Origin: Firmicutes bacterium UBA4881
GTDB lineage: Bacteria; Bacillota; DTU065
Length of the DNA: 64,000 nucleotides
Direction: 5' to 3'
Assembly: GCA_002399235.1 (NCBI GenBank)
Contig: DHDH01000036.1
Coordinates: 3,286 to 67,285 of the forward strand
Positions within the stretch are counted from its first letter, which is position 1. Each line of letters starts with the position of its first letter. The translations under genes were made by a program, and so were the position numbers. Under the pieces are notes generated by a model, which saw only the letters and a list, made by a program, of their open reading frames with translations, was not told where the DNA came from and searched no databases. Positions 44,596 to 53,979 of the stretch are shown piece by piece.

Positions 44596-45911
44596 GTACA
44601 GTACCAAAACGCATAGCATCTGCAATAATTAACTCCTTGAAAGGTGGGGTAGTACCAAGAATAGGGTTACCATATATTGCTGTAGGTAGGAAAGCTGAGA
44701 TTGATGCCCTCTTACATGATGTGGACATAATAGCAGATGGCGGAGCTTCTTTTCGATTTATTGTTGGTAAATATGGCAGTGGTAAAAGTTTTTTACTACA
44801 AATAATTAGATCATATGTGATGGATCGTAATTTTGTGGTAGTAGATGCTGATTTATCACCGGAAAGGCGTCTACAAGGAACGAAAGGGCAAGGCCTTGCC
44901 ACCTATAAGGAACTTATCCAAAACATGTCGACAAAAACCAGACCAGATGGTGGAGCTCTGCCTTTAATTCTAGATAGATGGCTAAATAATGTTCAGTTAG
45001 AGGTTGCAGCTGAAAGTGGTTTGTCACCAACAGACGATAGAATTGTTAAACTTGTAGAACAGAAGATATTTATTGTAATTAATGATCTACAAGAGATGGT
45101 TCATGGCTTTGAATTTGCTAAGCTTTTAACAATTTACTATAACTCCTATGTAAATAATGATGACGAAACCAAAGCAAAGGTTATTAAGTGGTTCCGTGGA
45201 GAGTATGCCACTAAAACCGATGCTAGGCAGGAACTAGGTGTGAATACAATCATCACTGATGATAACTGGTACGAATATTTAAAACTTTTTGCAGTATTTT
45301 TGGTTAGAGCAGGCTATAGTGGGTTACTAGTTTTAATAGACGAACTAGTAAATATCTATAAAATACCTAATAGTATAACCAGGCAATATAACTACGAAAA
45401 AATCTTAACTATGTATAATGACACATTACAAGGGAAAGCACGATATCTAGGGATTATTATGGGTGGGACCCCGCAATGTATTGAAGATCCAAGACGTGGT
45501 GTTTATAGTTATGAAGCACTAAAGTCTCGTTTAGAAGAAAGCCGTTTTTCCACAGAGACTACCAAAGATATGCTAGCGCCAATTATAAGATTGTTGCCTC
45601 TTACTTATGAAGAACTGTATGTCTTAATAGAAAAGTTGGCCAAAATCCATAGCGAGTTATTTGGTTATGAGTCCACAATAACTCAAGATGATATGATTAA
45701 CTTTATTAAAATCGAATTTGGTAGAATTGGTGCCAATACTAATATTACCCCTCGTGAGGTTATACGCGACTTTATTGAGATAATGAATATTGTCTACCAG
45801 AATCCAAAGCTAAGTATCACTGAAATATTAAACTCACAAGGGTTTGAGTTTGCCAAAAACAATTTAACTGAGGAAGCAATTCATAAGGACTTCGAGGAGT
45901 TTGAAATATGA
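44592..45911 (+). CDS. DUF2791/BrxD-like P-loop ATPase of the Shango-like operon
   Basis: The 439-aa protein carries Walker A in FIVGKYGSGKSFLLQ (about residues 57-71) and a Walker B-like VLIDELVN (about 255-262). The layout, a P-loop ATPase with the RIGLPYIAVGRKAEIDALL opening, is the BrxD/DUF2791 group found in BREX type 2 and related defence systems. The start overlaps the TerB gene and the end overlaps the helicase gene by 4 nt each, so all three are made from one mRNA. Confidence 0.85.
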   Translation: MSTVPKRIASAIINSLKGGVVPRIGLPYIAVGRKAEIDALLHDVDIIADGGASFRFIVGKYGSGKSFLLQIIRSYVMDRNFVVVDADLSPERRLQGTKGQGLATYKELIQNMSTKTRPDGGALPLILDRWLNNVQLEVAAESGLSPTDDRIVKLVEQKIFIVINDLQEMVHGFEFAKLLTIYYNSYVNNDDETKAKVIKWFRGEYATKTDARQELGVNTIITDDNWYEYLKLFAVFLVRAGYSGLLVLIDELVNIYKIPNSITRQYNYEKILTMYNDTLQGKARYLGIIMGGTPQCIEDPRRGVYSYEALKSRLEESRFSTETTKDMLAPIIRLLPLTYEELYVLIEKLAKIHSELFGYESTITQDDMINFIKIEFGRIGANTNITPREVIRDFIEIMNIVYQNPKLSITEILNSQGFEFAKNNLTEEAIHKDFEEFEI

Positions 45912-48073
45912 GTGCTTTTGAAAGGTTAGCACCTTTTATAAAGGACTATATCTACAGGGAGAAATGGGACAACCTGCGTGAAATTCAAGTAGCAGCTTGT
46001 GATGTTCTCTTTAATACCGACAAAAATTTACTCCTTGCTTCAGGGACCGCTAGTGGCAAAACTGAAGCAGCTTTTTTACCTGTGCTCACTAAACTCTACG
46101 AAAATCCAGCTGCATCAGTAGGAGTTTTATATATCAGCCCTCTAAAAGCTTTAATCAATGATCAATTCCTTCGTTTATCAGGACTTTTAGAGGAATCTGG
46201 TATAAGGGTAACCAAATGGCATGGAGATGCTAGTCTAAGCGAAAAGAATAAACTTCTTAAAAACCCTCAAGGTATCATTCAAACTACACCTGAATCTCTA
46301 GAGGCTATGTTAATGAGACGAAAAACAGAGGTTATTCGTTTATTTACTGATTTGCGTTTCGTTATTATTGACGAAGTCCATTCGTTTGTAAACGAAGATC
46401 GTGGTGTTCAACTCCTATGTATCTTAGAACGCATTCAAAAGCTAACCGGGGTAATCCCAATAAGAATAGGGCTTTCTGCCACTTTAGGTGAGTATGAGAA
46501 TGCCGAAAAATGGTTAAATAGTGGTACTCCTAGAGAGTGTATTACCCCTCAAGTACCAAGCCCCAAAAAGCAATTAAGGTTATCGATGCAGCATTATTAT
46601 GTAAACTTTGACAACAAAACTGATGAAGATAAAAAGTCGATGAATGCCTATTACGATTACCTTTATGCTGCCACATTTGGGAAGAAGTGCATCTTATTTT
46701 CTAATGCTAAAGCTGAAGTAGAAGAAAATATAGCTCATTTAAAAAACATCGCTAGAAAAAATCATACACCGGATAACTATCTTGTGCACCATGGCAATAT
46801 CTCAGCATCGCTACGTGAGTTTACGGAAAACAAAATGAAAACAGATGAGAGTAAAACTGTTACTGGGGCCACCTTAACTCTTGAGCTAGGCATCGATTTA
46901 GGATATTTAGAGCGTATAGTGCAAACAGGCTGTCCAATTTCTGTATCTAGCTTTGTTCAACGTCTAGGTAGAAGTGGTAGGCGTGGTCAACCTAGCGAAA
47001 TGTGGTTTGTTTTTAGAGAAGATGTGAAAAACATCAATAAAGAATTCTATCAAGCTATAAATTGGTCATTTGTAAAATGCATAGCTATTATCGAACTCTA
47101 TATCAGAGAAAAGTGGGTCGAACCCCTCAGGCAAAAGAAGCTACCCTTAAGTGTCTTATATCACCAGACTATGAGTTATATGGTATCTGCAGGTGAAGTG
47201 ACTCCAGCATTACTTGCTCAGAATCTTTTAACACTCACTCCGTTTAAAGAAGTCACTCAAGAAGACTACAAAACACTACTTCTCTATATGTTAGGGAATA
47301 AGCAACTTGAACGAAGTGAAAATGGTGGTCTATTAATAGGAGAAGACGGGGAGAGTTTAGTTAATAACTACGATTTTTACAGCGTATTTGAGACTCCTGA
47401 GGAGTACAGCGTTAAATTTGCTTCCGAGGAAATCGGTACTATTCAAGAAGCTTTCCCGGTAGGTGAACGCTTTGCCCTCGCAGGAAGGTCTTGGGAAGTA
47501 CTCGAGGTCGATAAAAAGACTAATATCATTTATGTCAAAGAAATTTCCGGTATATCGACTAATCAATGGTATGGCTTTAATGGAATTCCTGTCCATAACA
47601 AGATCATGAAAAAAATGAAAGAAATCCTACAAAGTAAAGAAGAGTACGGTTATCTTTCAGAATCTGCAGCTAATAGACTTAAGGAAATTCGCCAGATTGC
47701 CCTTAATTCCAAGCTCACAACTAAGCCTGCTATACCGATAGTAGAGGGAGTTTACGCAATATTTCCTTTTGTAGGTACTTGCGAGCTTATAACCCTAAGC
47801 CACCTTCTAACTGAAAAAGGGATCGCTAATAAGTTACTAATAGAGAAAAATGTCCCTATTTGTATCTTTACAGACGATATAAGCGAATCAAGTCTTCTAA
47901 ACGAATTAAAGGACATTAAGTATGGCGATGTAGACTTAGCTTCGGTTACAATGTCGGAGGATCTGCAAACTGGTGGTAAATATGATAAGTTTGTTCCAGG
48001 AGACTTATTAAAAAAACAATATCTGATAGACTTTCTTAACCTTTCTAGTCTTAAAGAGGGTTTAGATATCTAG
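45908..48073 (+). CDS. DEAD/DEAH superfamily 2 helicase of the Shango-like operon
   Basis: The 721-aa protein begins with a Q-like stretch and Walker A ASGTASGKTEAAFLPVL, then VIIDEVHSF (DEVH box), GLSATLG (motif III) and QRLGRSGRRGQ (motif VI). It is of the Lhr/BrxHI-like SF2 type. It would unwind or translocate on nucleic acid, powered by ATP, together with the ATPase and TerB protein. A hairpin terminator at 48084 ends the operon. Confidence 0.88.
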   Translation: MSAFERLAPFIKDYIYREKWDNLREIQVAACDVLFNTDKNLLLASGTASGKTEAAFLPVLTKLYENPAASVGVLYISPLKALINDQFLRLSGLLEESGIRVTKWHGDASLSEKNKLLKNPQGIIQTTPESLEAMLMRRKTEVIRLFTDLRFVIIDEVHSFVNEDRGVQLLCILERIQKLTGVIPIRIGLSATLGEYENAEKWLNSGTPRECITPQVPSPKKQLRLSMQHYYVNFDNKTDEDKKSMNAYYDYLYAATFGKKCILFSNAKAEVEENIAHLKNIARKNHTPDNYLVHHGNISASLREFTENKMKTDESKTVTGATLTLELGIDLGYLERIVQTGCPISVSSFVQRLGRSGRRGQPSEMWFVFREDVKNINKEFYQAINWSFVKCIAIIELYIREKWVEPLRQKKLPLSVLYHQTMSYMVSAGEVTPALLAQNLLTLTPFKEVTQEDYKTLLLYMLGNKQLERSENGGLLIGEDGESLVNNYDFYSVFETPEEYSVKFASEEIGTIQEAFPVGERFALAGRSWEVLEVDKKTNIIYVKEISGISTNQWYGFNGIPVHNKIMKKMKEILQSKEEYGYLSESAANRLKEIRQIALNSKLTTKPAIPIVEGVYAIFPFVGTCELITLSHLLTEKGIANKLLIEKNVPICIFTDDISESSLLNELKDIKYGDVDLASVTMSEDLQTGGKYDKFVPGDLLKKQYLIDFLNLSSLKEGLDI

Positions 48074-48083
48074 TGAATAATAA

Positions 48084-48126
48084 ATGCATTGGTGCCAGCT
48101 AGCCTTGACACCAATGCATCAATTTT
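48084..48126 (+). terminator. Rho-independent terminator
   Basis: ATGCATTGGTG pairs with CACCAATGCAT around a 14-nt loop, followed by AATTTT. Confidence 0.75.
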
Positions 48127-48191
48127 AAAAAGAACATAGAGAAAGATTGCTTAAAAACTAATTATGGGTTATATAGAGGATGGGATTTACA

Positions 48192-48812
48192 ATGAAGGTG
48201 TTGGTTACAGGTTTTGAACCCTTTAGGGGAGAAGAAATAAACCCTGCTTGGGAAGCAGTACAGAGGTTAGATCTATGTATAGCTGGGGCAGAGATAAAAA
48301 AGGCTCAACTGCCAACAGTTTTTGGCAAGTCAATTAACAAGTTAATACAGGTAATTGAGAAAGAAAATCCAGATGCGGTTTTATGTATAGGCCAAGCTGG
48401 GGGACGTTACGAGCTAACTGTAGAGAGGGTCGCAATTAATTTAAATGATGCTTCTATCAAAGATAACGACGGGAATAGTCCTAGTGACGAACCTATAGAT
48501 ATTGATGGGCCAACTGCTTACTTTGCACGACTGCCAATCAAAGATATGGTAGAAGAGATTCAGAGTGCAAAACTGCCTGCTTCCATTTCAAATTCAGCAG
48601 GTACATTTGTTTGCAACCATGTTATGTATGGACTCCTGCATTATATAAATACCAAAAGGCCTAATATGCTAGGTGGTTTTATTCATGTTCCTTTCATCCC
48701 TGAACAAGTAATTAACAAAAGACATATGCCTAGTGTGGCTTTAGAAGATATAGCGAAAGGATTAACGATTGCAGTTAAAGTAGCAGTTGAAAAAGGCTGT
48801 TTGATAAATTAG
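48192..48812 (+). CDS. pcp: Pyroglutamyl-peptidase I
   Basis: The 206-aa protein starts at ATG 48192 (GAGGATGGG upstream) with [20 protein letters not shown], the family N-terminus. The catalytic Cys is in [11 protein letters not shown] and the His in [11 protein letters not shown]; a Glu precedes them. It removes N-terminal pyroglutamate from peptides. It lies just downstream of the defence operon, which is probably chance or island context. Confidence 0.92.
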   Translation: MKVLVTGFEPFRGEEINPAWEAVQRLDLCIAGAEIKKAQLPTVFGKSINKLIQVIEKENPDAVLCIGQAGGRYELTVERVAINLNDASIKDNDGNSPSDEPIDIDGPTAYFARLPIKDMVEEIQSAKLPASISNSAGTFVCNHVMYGLLHYINTKRPNMLGGFIHVPFIPEQVINKRHMPSVALEDIAKGLTIAVKVAVEKGCLIN

Positions 48813-49264
48813 GAAAACAACCTGTTTGAGCTAAGAACCTGTCTACAACATTCGAGATTAAGCTTTCTAGAATGCTGAGGGCTCTTTTACTTTGGAGAAT
48901 TTTACCCCTACTTTACTCATCATCACACCTTCTTTCACTATACTATTGCACTACCTCTAATTTCTCATCGAAATAAGTTATTCGCAGTTAAATCAGGGCC
49001 ACTAGAGTTCTTCATACTCAGTGATCATTTGATATTGCTCAATTTCTACCAGCTTGATTTGTTTGATTGTATTGTTTATTACCTGATAACACGCATAGAC
49101 AACACTCCCATGGAAAATTACACCATGTAAAACAATAGTTATCCACCAATATTCAAAGTGGTGGCGATTAACTTTTGCTAAAGAGCAATAATTAACTATA
49201 TTGTTTCTACTAATATACCACCAAATATTATATTAGGGTGGCATATTTTAAGTGAGGCTTTCTC
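48813..49264. other. Gene-poor stretch with a possible gene remnant
   Basis: No intact gene is visible. On the minus strand an open frame without start codon runs through about 49232-49002, with a Trp/Tyr/His-rich translation (HHFEYWWITIVLHGVIFHG) ending before TAG at 49004-49002. It may be a fragment of a degraded gene; I do not recognise it. Confidence 0.3.
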
Positions 49265-49635
49265 ATGAGACTATATGAAAAGCTGGGAAAAGTAAATACT
49301 GACGGAATCATAAAAACCGTAGATTTAATATCTGCGGGTATTTACTATGCGGATATTCAAAAGCTACTATCTGAAGGTGTAATAGGAAAGGTGTGGCATG
49401 GATATAATCATTTTGTTTCAAAAGCAGCAAAAAAAGTGAAGTTAACCATTTTGAAAATACTGGTATAAAGAGATTAAAATATGGCGAACCAAGCAAAGAG
49501 GCTTTAGCAGGTGAAATTAAACAAGCAATGGTTGCACTAATGCAAATAGCAGTATATTATTCAGTTCAAGAAGAACTTGAGAAATCAATAGGTAATTCGT
49601 TATACAGAATGAGGGAAGAAAATCTTATTGAATAA
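49265..49635 (+). pseudogene. Frameshifted AbiEi-like DNA-binding protein
   Basis: ATG 49265 opens a frame for 67 codons whose N-terminal 50 residues (GIIKTVDLISAGIYYADIQKL) resemble the winged-helix start of AbiEi-type antitoxins. At a run of seven A (49429-49435) the frame shifts. In the other frame the sequence continues SKKSEVNHFENTGIKRLKYGE to TAA 49633-49635, giving a coherent protein of about 123 aa. This is either a decayed gene, a sequencing error in the homopolymer, or programmed slippage. No AbiEii toxin is adjacent. Confidence 0.55.
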
Positions 49636-49708
49636 CACGAACCAATTACTTACTAAGCATTAAAATGTATAACTTTAATAGACTTAATACAACAGAGGGG
49701 AAATATAT

Positions 49709-50403
49709 ATGAGATTAGCATTGCTCGCAGATATTCATAGCAATCAATTTGCCTTATTCGCTGTATTAGATCACCTGCAAAGGCAAAATGTAGATCAAGT
49801 GATTTTTTGTAGCGATTATGCTTTTGGAGGCAGTGGATCAAATGAAGTTATTGATCTGCTAATGAGTTATAATTCACATCCTATTGTAGCTATTTCGGGG
49901 AATAAGGAAGATTACATCTCCCCTATCTGAAAGAACTTTCTTCTTCGGTTTCGTTGGAAATTGAGGATGTAACTATTCATGTCTCACACGATCTTTATAA
50001 GACAAAAGCTTTTCGGGTTTTGGATAGATTAGAGAGAGAAAAAAACACGCCAAATCTAGAGGTGTTATCACAAGCAGCAGATCTAAATGATTGTGATGTT
50101 TTTATCTTTGGTCATCACCATTTATTCATGGATGAAGTTGTTAACAAAAAAAGATTTATCTGTGTTGGTTCAGTAGGAATGCCATTAAACGGTGATCCTA
50201 GAGCACAGTATATGGTTTTAGATATCAATCAAAATCATATTACAACCTCAAAGCAGTATGTTGATTATGATCTACGAGAATTAGTTAGAGATTTTGAGGA
50301 AAAAGGTTTTCTTGAGAAACATAGTGTTTGGTCTATGAATACTCTTATTACTATGTTAACTGGACATAATTATATAGGGACGCAGGATTTAAGGAATAAA
50401 TGA
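49709..50403 (+). pseudogene. Broken metallophosphoesterase (YfcE-like)
   Basis: ATG 49709 gives MRLALLADIHSNQFALFAV..., with the first metal motif DIHSN and later GNKED, stopping at 49928-49930. A second frame then runs to 50403, with YLKELSSSVSLEIEDVTIHV at 49924 onward and GHHHLF. Both halves are parts of one calcineurin-like enzyme; the piece between GNKED and YLKEL is shorter than usual and out of frame. Deletion plus frameshift has probably inactivated it. A good ribosome binding site (GAGGGG) is kept. Confidence 0.7.
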
Positions 50404-50416
50404 CTTTAGCAGAGAT

Positions 50417-50447
50417 AAACACACCGGAAATTTCAAAGGTAGAATCA
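50417..50447 (+). repeat. Right imperfect direct repeat
   Basis: AAACACACCGG, then AAAGGTAGAATCA. It matches the left copy at 42968-42997 in 11 of 11 and 11 of 13 positions, with a 1-nt length difference in between. Confidence 0.35.
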
Positions 50448-50456
50448 CGAATAACC

Positions 50457-50489
50457 AAGGCCATAGATAAAAATCTATGGCCTTTTTTT
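50457..50489 (+). terminator. Rho-independent terminator
   Basis: AAGGCCATAGAT pairs perfectly with ATCTATGGCCTT around AAAA and is followed by TTTTT. Confidence 0.9.
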
Positions 50490-50638
50490 GTTTACAGAGG
50501 ATTAGTGGCATTATTAGGTGCAGGATTGATGTTTACAAAAAGCAATTTAAATAAAGAGACGAGCTATTTTTGAAATAGATTTGATTTTCACATAGATTAA
50601 CCGGTCTCTACTTATAGAAAGACAAAGGGGATTGAAAG

Positions 50639-51664
50639 ATGGGTATTAGGGGAGCAATTGATCTAGAGACATTTATTGATCTGCTGCTGAATAACCAAGG
50701 GAAGGTAATGGGCTACTGCTATAATCGCTTAGGTGATTGGGCTTTAGCTGAAGATGCTGCTCAGGAAGTCTTTCTTAGAGCCTGGCGGTATTGGGGTAGT
50801 GTACAAGATAAAGAACATGCTAACACTTGGCTTTGGCGTTTAGCTTCTAGAGTTGTCCTAGATATGGCCAGTACGAGGCACAGAACAATACCTAACATAG
50901 AAGAAATAGAAGCAGATGTTATTGCTGTAGATGAAGACAGATTAGCTATTAGGTTTATGCTAGAAGGTCTTCCAGCGCACTTGAAACAAGTTATTGTTCT
51001 TTTTTATATTGATGGATATTCCTATGAAGAAATAGCAGCAATTTTACATATACCAGTAAGCACAGTTAGAGGTCGACTGTATGAAGCAAGGAAAAATTTA
51101 AAACAGACACTCTCTCGCCAAAGAGGCTCAGAAGAGAAAGTTATTTATGAATTGCTGGCACACTTGTGGCAACTTACAGATGATACAGATGCTAAGCTAG
51201 AAAACTGGCAACTAAATCAAAAAAGGATGTTATTTTCTAGGGGAACCGGAAGTTTTGGTAATGCCTTATCGATTAAGAAAGACTGGTCTGATTATGATTT
51301 TACAGCTGAATTTCAGGTGCAATCTGTGGGAACTAACGCTTCTGCTTTGCGGTTTTTTTGGCGTAATGAAAAAATATGGCAAGGTTATGGCTTGAGTTTA
51401 TGTGTAGATCGGTCATTTATCCATCGATTTGAAGGTGATTGGCGCAGAACGTTTTTCCTTGGTGAGGCAAGGGAAACATTTGAGTTACAAAAGAAACACA
51501 AAATCAATATGCGAATTGTCGGTAATCGCTTTAGAGTTTATTTCGATGGCAATTTAATCCTTGATGTTAAAGATCCTGAACAAATTTATAAAAAGGGGGG
51601 TGTTGGCATTAGAACTGATGATCTTAGTGTAGTAATTGAAAATGTTAAGGTGACTCTTCTTTAA
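50639..51664 (+). CDS. ECF sigma factor fused to a beta-sandwich carbohydrate-binding-like domain
   Basis: Residues 1 to about 160 are an ECF-type sigma factor: sigma-2 (about 10-80, with AEDAAQEVFLRAWRYW) and sigma-4 (about 104-155, with YSYEEIAAILHIPVSTVRGR). After a linker, about 205-341 form a DUF1080/concanavalin-like beta-sandwich (SALRFFWRNEK, IHRFEGDWR, RVYFDGNLIL). That domain is homologous to the secreted protein at 54962. No signal peptide or membrane helix is present, so the fused domain is cytoplasmic. AAAGGGG lies before ATG 50639. As first gene of a five-gene unit it may sense an imported sugar and control its own operon; this is inference. No anti-sigma factor is adjacent. Confidence 0.88.
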   Translation: MGIRGAIDLETFIDLLLNNQGKVMGYCYNRLGDWALAEDAAQEVFLRAWRYWGSVQDKEHANTWLWRLASRVVLDMASTRHRTIPNIEEIEADVIAVDEDRLAIRFMLEGLPAHLKQVIVLFYIDGYSYEEIAAILHIPVSTVRGRLYEARKNLKQTLSRQRGSEEKVIYELLAHLWQLTDDTDAKLENWQLNQKRMLFSRGTGSFGNALSIKKDWSDYDFTAEFQVQSVGTNASALRFFWRNEKIWQGYGLSLCVDRSFIHRFEGDWRRTFFLGEARETFELQKKHKINMRIVGNRFRVYFDGNLILDVKDPEQIYKKGGVGIRTDDLSVVIENVKVTLL

Positions 51665-51687
51665 TAAAAAAACTGGGGGGAGAGTTC

Positions 51688-52977
51688 ATGCGTAAGTGGG
51701 TATTTCTATTAATTCTTAGCTTAATGTTAACTAATCTGGCGCAAGCAGAAACAGTGAAAGTTTGGCTTGTTTGGATTCAAGAGATTGTTAATGTCTTTCA
51801 GTCAGTAACAGAGAAAGATTTTACTGCCAAAACTGGGATCAAGGTTGAGTTTACTACCATGCCAGGTGATAGTTATGAACAAAAATATCTTTTAGCGGCG
51901 GCTTCTGGCAGTGTACCAGATATTGGCATCATGGGTTCTTTAGGTCCAGCTGACTTAGGGGTCAGGGGTGCCATGCTAGAACTCCGAGAAGCTTTTGGGA
52001 AAGAAGCAGATATCGTTGCTCAAAATTGTTTCCCAGGACTATTACGTTCACTAGAATTTCGCTCTGCGTTGTTTGGCTATCCAATCCAGTTTAATATCTA
52101 CCCTATGTATTATAGACAAGACATAATAAACGAAATGGGACTTAAGGTTCCAGACACCTGGGATGAACTAAAACAGATATTACCCAAATTACAATCGAAA
52201 GGGCGTAATTTTGCTTTTGCCTTTGGCTTAGCTGGCGCTCCATATGCCGATTTATCTATGTTTCTTTGGCAAAACGGTGCAGATTGGTATACCCTCGATA
52301 GAAAAAAGTCAGGTTTGGATACACCTGAAGCTTTAAGGGGTTTAAAAGAGTTTGTCAGTTTTTTTAAGAAACAGAATGTACCTAAAGATGCTCAGCGCAA
52401 CATGGGATTTAAATCAGGTGAACTTCCTCTAATGACAGGCTCATCCTTTGACTATCCCACTTTTCTAACAACAATGCCTGAATTAAAAGGCAAATGGTCT
52501 GTGGCTCTAGCACCAGGGACTAAAATGGCAGATGGAACAGTTAACCATGCTGCTTATATTGGGGGAAATACCCTGGGTATTTTCAAAGATAGTAAGAATA
52601 AGAAAGCAACATGGGAGTTTGTAAAGTGGTTTTTAAGTCCTGAAGTCCAGAAACAAATCGCTAGTGAAATATCGCAAAAACTACCTCAATTTATCTTTTT
52701 CTCTGCAGTTGAGGATGCACTAAAGAATACACCAATGGACTCTAGTGCCAGAGAGGTCTTTTTAAGACAAGCGAAGGTGAGTGTAGCACCACCTTATGCC
52801 CTGTCTCCAGAGACTGTCACCCATCGCTACCTGGACTTTTTGGTGTACCAGACTGTAGCTGAAGGTATTGATTCAGAAAAGGCATTGAAACAAGCTGCCT
52901 CTGAAATGAATAACGAACTAGGACGAAAGGAAAAAGAGTTTGCTAGATTTTTGCAACAATTTGAGGTTAAAAAATGA
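51688..52977 (+). CDS. Extracytoplasmic sugar-binding protein (ABC type) without lipobox
   Basis: The 429-aa protein has a signal peptide cut near ALA/QA at residues 19-21 (LTNLAQAETV) and a family 1 solute-binding fold, with VPDTWDELKQI and AYIGGNTLGIF as family blocks. There is no Cys in the signal region, so it is a soluble secreted or periplasmic protein. GGGGGGAG precedes ATG 51688. No ABC permease or ATPase gene is in this operon; the transporter must be shared from elsewhere or the protein may serve as a sensor. The following gene overlaps by 4 nt. Confidence 0.88.
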   Translation: MRKWVFLLILSLMLTNLAQAETVKVWLVWIQEIVNVFQSVTEKDFTAKTGIKVEFTTMPGDSYEQKYLLAAASGSVPDIGIMGSLGPADLGVRGAMLELREAFGKEADIVAQNCFPGLLRSLEFRSALFGYPIQFNIYPMYYRQDIINEMGLKVPDTWDELKQILPKLQSKGRNFAFAFGLAGAPYADLSMFLWQNGADWYTLDRKKSGLDTPEALRGLKEFVSFFKKQNVPKDAQRNMGFKSGELPLMTGSSFDYPTFLTTMPELKGKWSVALAPGTKMADGTVNHAAYIGGNTLGIFKDSKNKKATWEFVKWFLSPEVQKQIASEISQKLPQFIFFSAVEDALKNTPMDSSAREVFLRQAKVSVAPPYALSPETVTHRYLDFLVYQTVAEGIDSEKALKQAASEMNNELGRKEKEFARFLQQFEVKK

Positions 52978-53978
52978 AACAGCTACGAATTATTCTTTTA
53001 ATTGCTCTAGTGTTTATAAGTGGGGGGAAGATAATGGCTAAAGAACCTGTTCTAGCATTTACAGTTGATCTTTTAGCAGGTACTGATGTTTATTTTCGTA
53101 CAGCCGATTGGCAAGCTTACCCAGAAGAGATTGTGCCGATACTAGCGAGAAATTACCATGCTAATACGCTTTATGTGATCTATGCGGGTCAGTTACCAGA
53201 GAAACAAACTATTGAAGCTTTTAAAAGGTGGCAAGATGCTGCATTAAAGGATGGAGTAGAGATAATACCCGTACTTTCCATGGTGAATAGTTTTTTAGGC
53301 TTAACAAGACCAGAATTGATCAGTGGAACTATTGATAAAGCTGGGATTGGGCCAATGGTAGATATAAAGAACCCTGAAGTCTTAGCTTATTACCATAACT
53401 TAGCTCAAGCGATAGATAATGAACTTAAGCCTAAAGTATTTGGTGTCATGGAGTTTAATGACTATTCTATTGCTATGGCCTCAGATAGTTATAAACGCTA
53501 TAAGTCAGATGAACTAAAGCATTGGTGGCAAAATATTAGTGAAGCTGTATCAGGAAAACCAGCCCTAACCTTTATGCAACCTTATGGAGTTAAGCTAAAG
53601 TGGCTTCAAGGTATAGAAAGAGTTAGTGTTGATACCTATACTTTTTTGTGGCAAGAAGAGTGGTCTGAATTACGAGCTTATATCAGAGATTGTGTGCAAT
53701 ATTATCCTGAGGTCGATGCTGATTTAGTCATTCTAGATGATTTTGGTGGCAAAATCATTGGCGCTAGGCAAAAGACTGCTTACAAGATCATGATTGAAGA
53801 GGGCGTTACTGGTCTCAATTTAGATTTAATTATTACAGCTGCAGTTGCTAGAGATCAAAAAGGTGAGGATTTTTGGTTAGATCTCTTAACAGATGGTAGT
53901 TATGATGGTTTTTACGCAGAAGGAATGGTAGCTGTAAAGGAGATCTATAAAGAGTTTCGTTTTAAGGGATGTGATTAG
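52974..53978 (+). CDS. Secreted TIM-barrel-like protein, first of a tandem pair
   Basis: The 334-aa protein has a signal peptide (1 to about 22) and one domain with repeated beta/alpha pattern, including ANTLYVIYAG, EIIPVLSMVN, VFGVMEFNDYS, LTFMQPYGVKL and DLVILDDFGG. Acidic residues at strand ends suggest a glycosidase-like TIM barrel, but I cannot name the family. It is clearly homologous to the next gene over its full length. The start overlaps the sugar-binding-protein stop by 4 nt, so it is translationally coupled. Confidence 0.75.
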   Translation: MKQLRIILLIALVFISGGKIMAKEPVLAFTVDLLAGTDVYFRTADWQAYPEEIVPILARNYHANTLYVIYAGQLPEKQTIEAFKRWQDAALKDGVEIIPVLSMVNSFLGLTRPELISGTIDKAGIGPMVDIKNPEVLAYYHNLAQAIDNELKPKVFGVMEFNDYSIAMASDSYKRYKSDELKHWWQNISEAVSGKPALTFMQPYGVKLKWLQGIERVSVDTYTFLWQEEWSELRAYIRDCVQYYPEVDADLVILDDFGGKIIGARQKTAYKIMIEEGVTGLNLDLIITAAVARDQKGEDFWLDLLTDGSYDGFYAEGMVAVKEIYKEFRFKGCD

Positions 53979-53979
53979 A

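Noticed and set aside
48158..48175. TTGCTT-17-TATATA promoter-like sequence before pcp
   Set aside because: The start of transcription would fall at or after the ribosome site, leaving almost no leader.
48880..48950. 18-codon minus-strand frame with an AGAAGGTG-like site
   Set aside because: Too short and without recognisable sequence; not supported.
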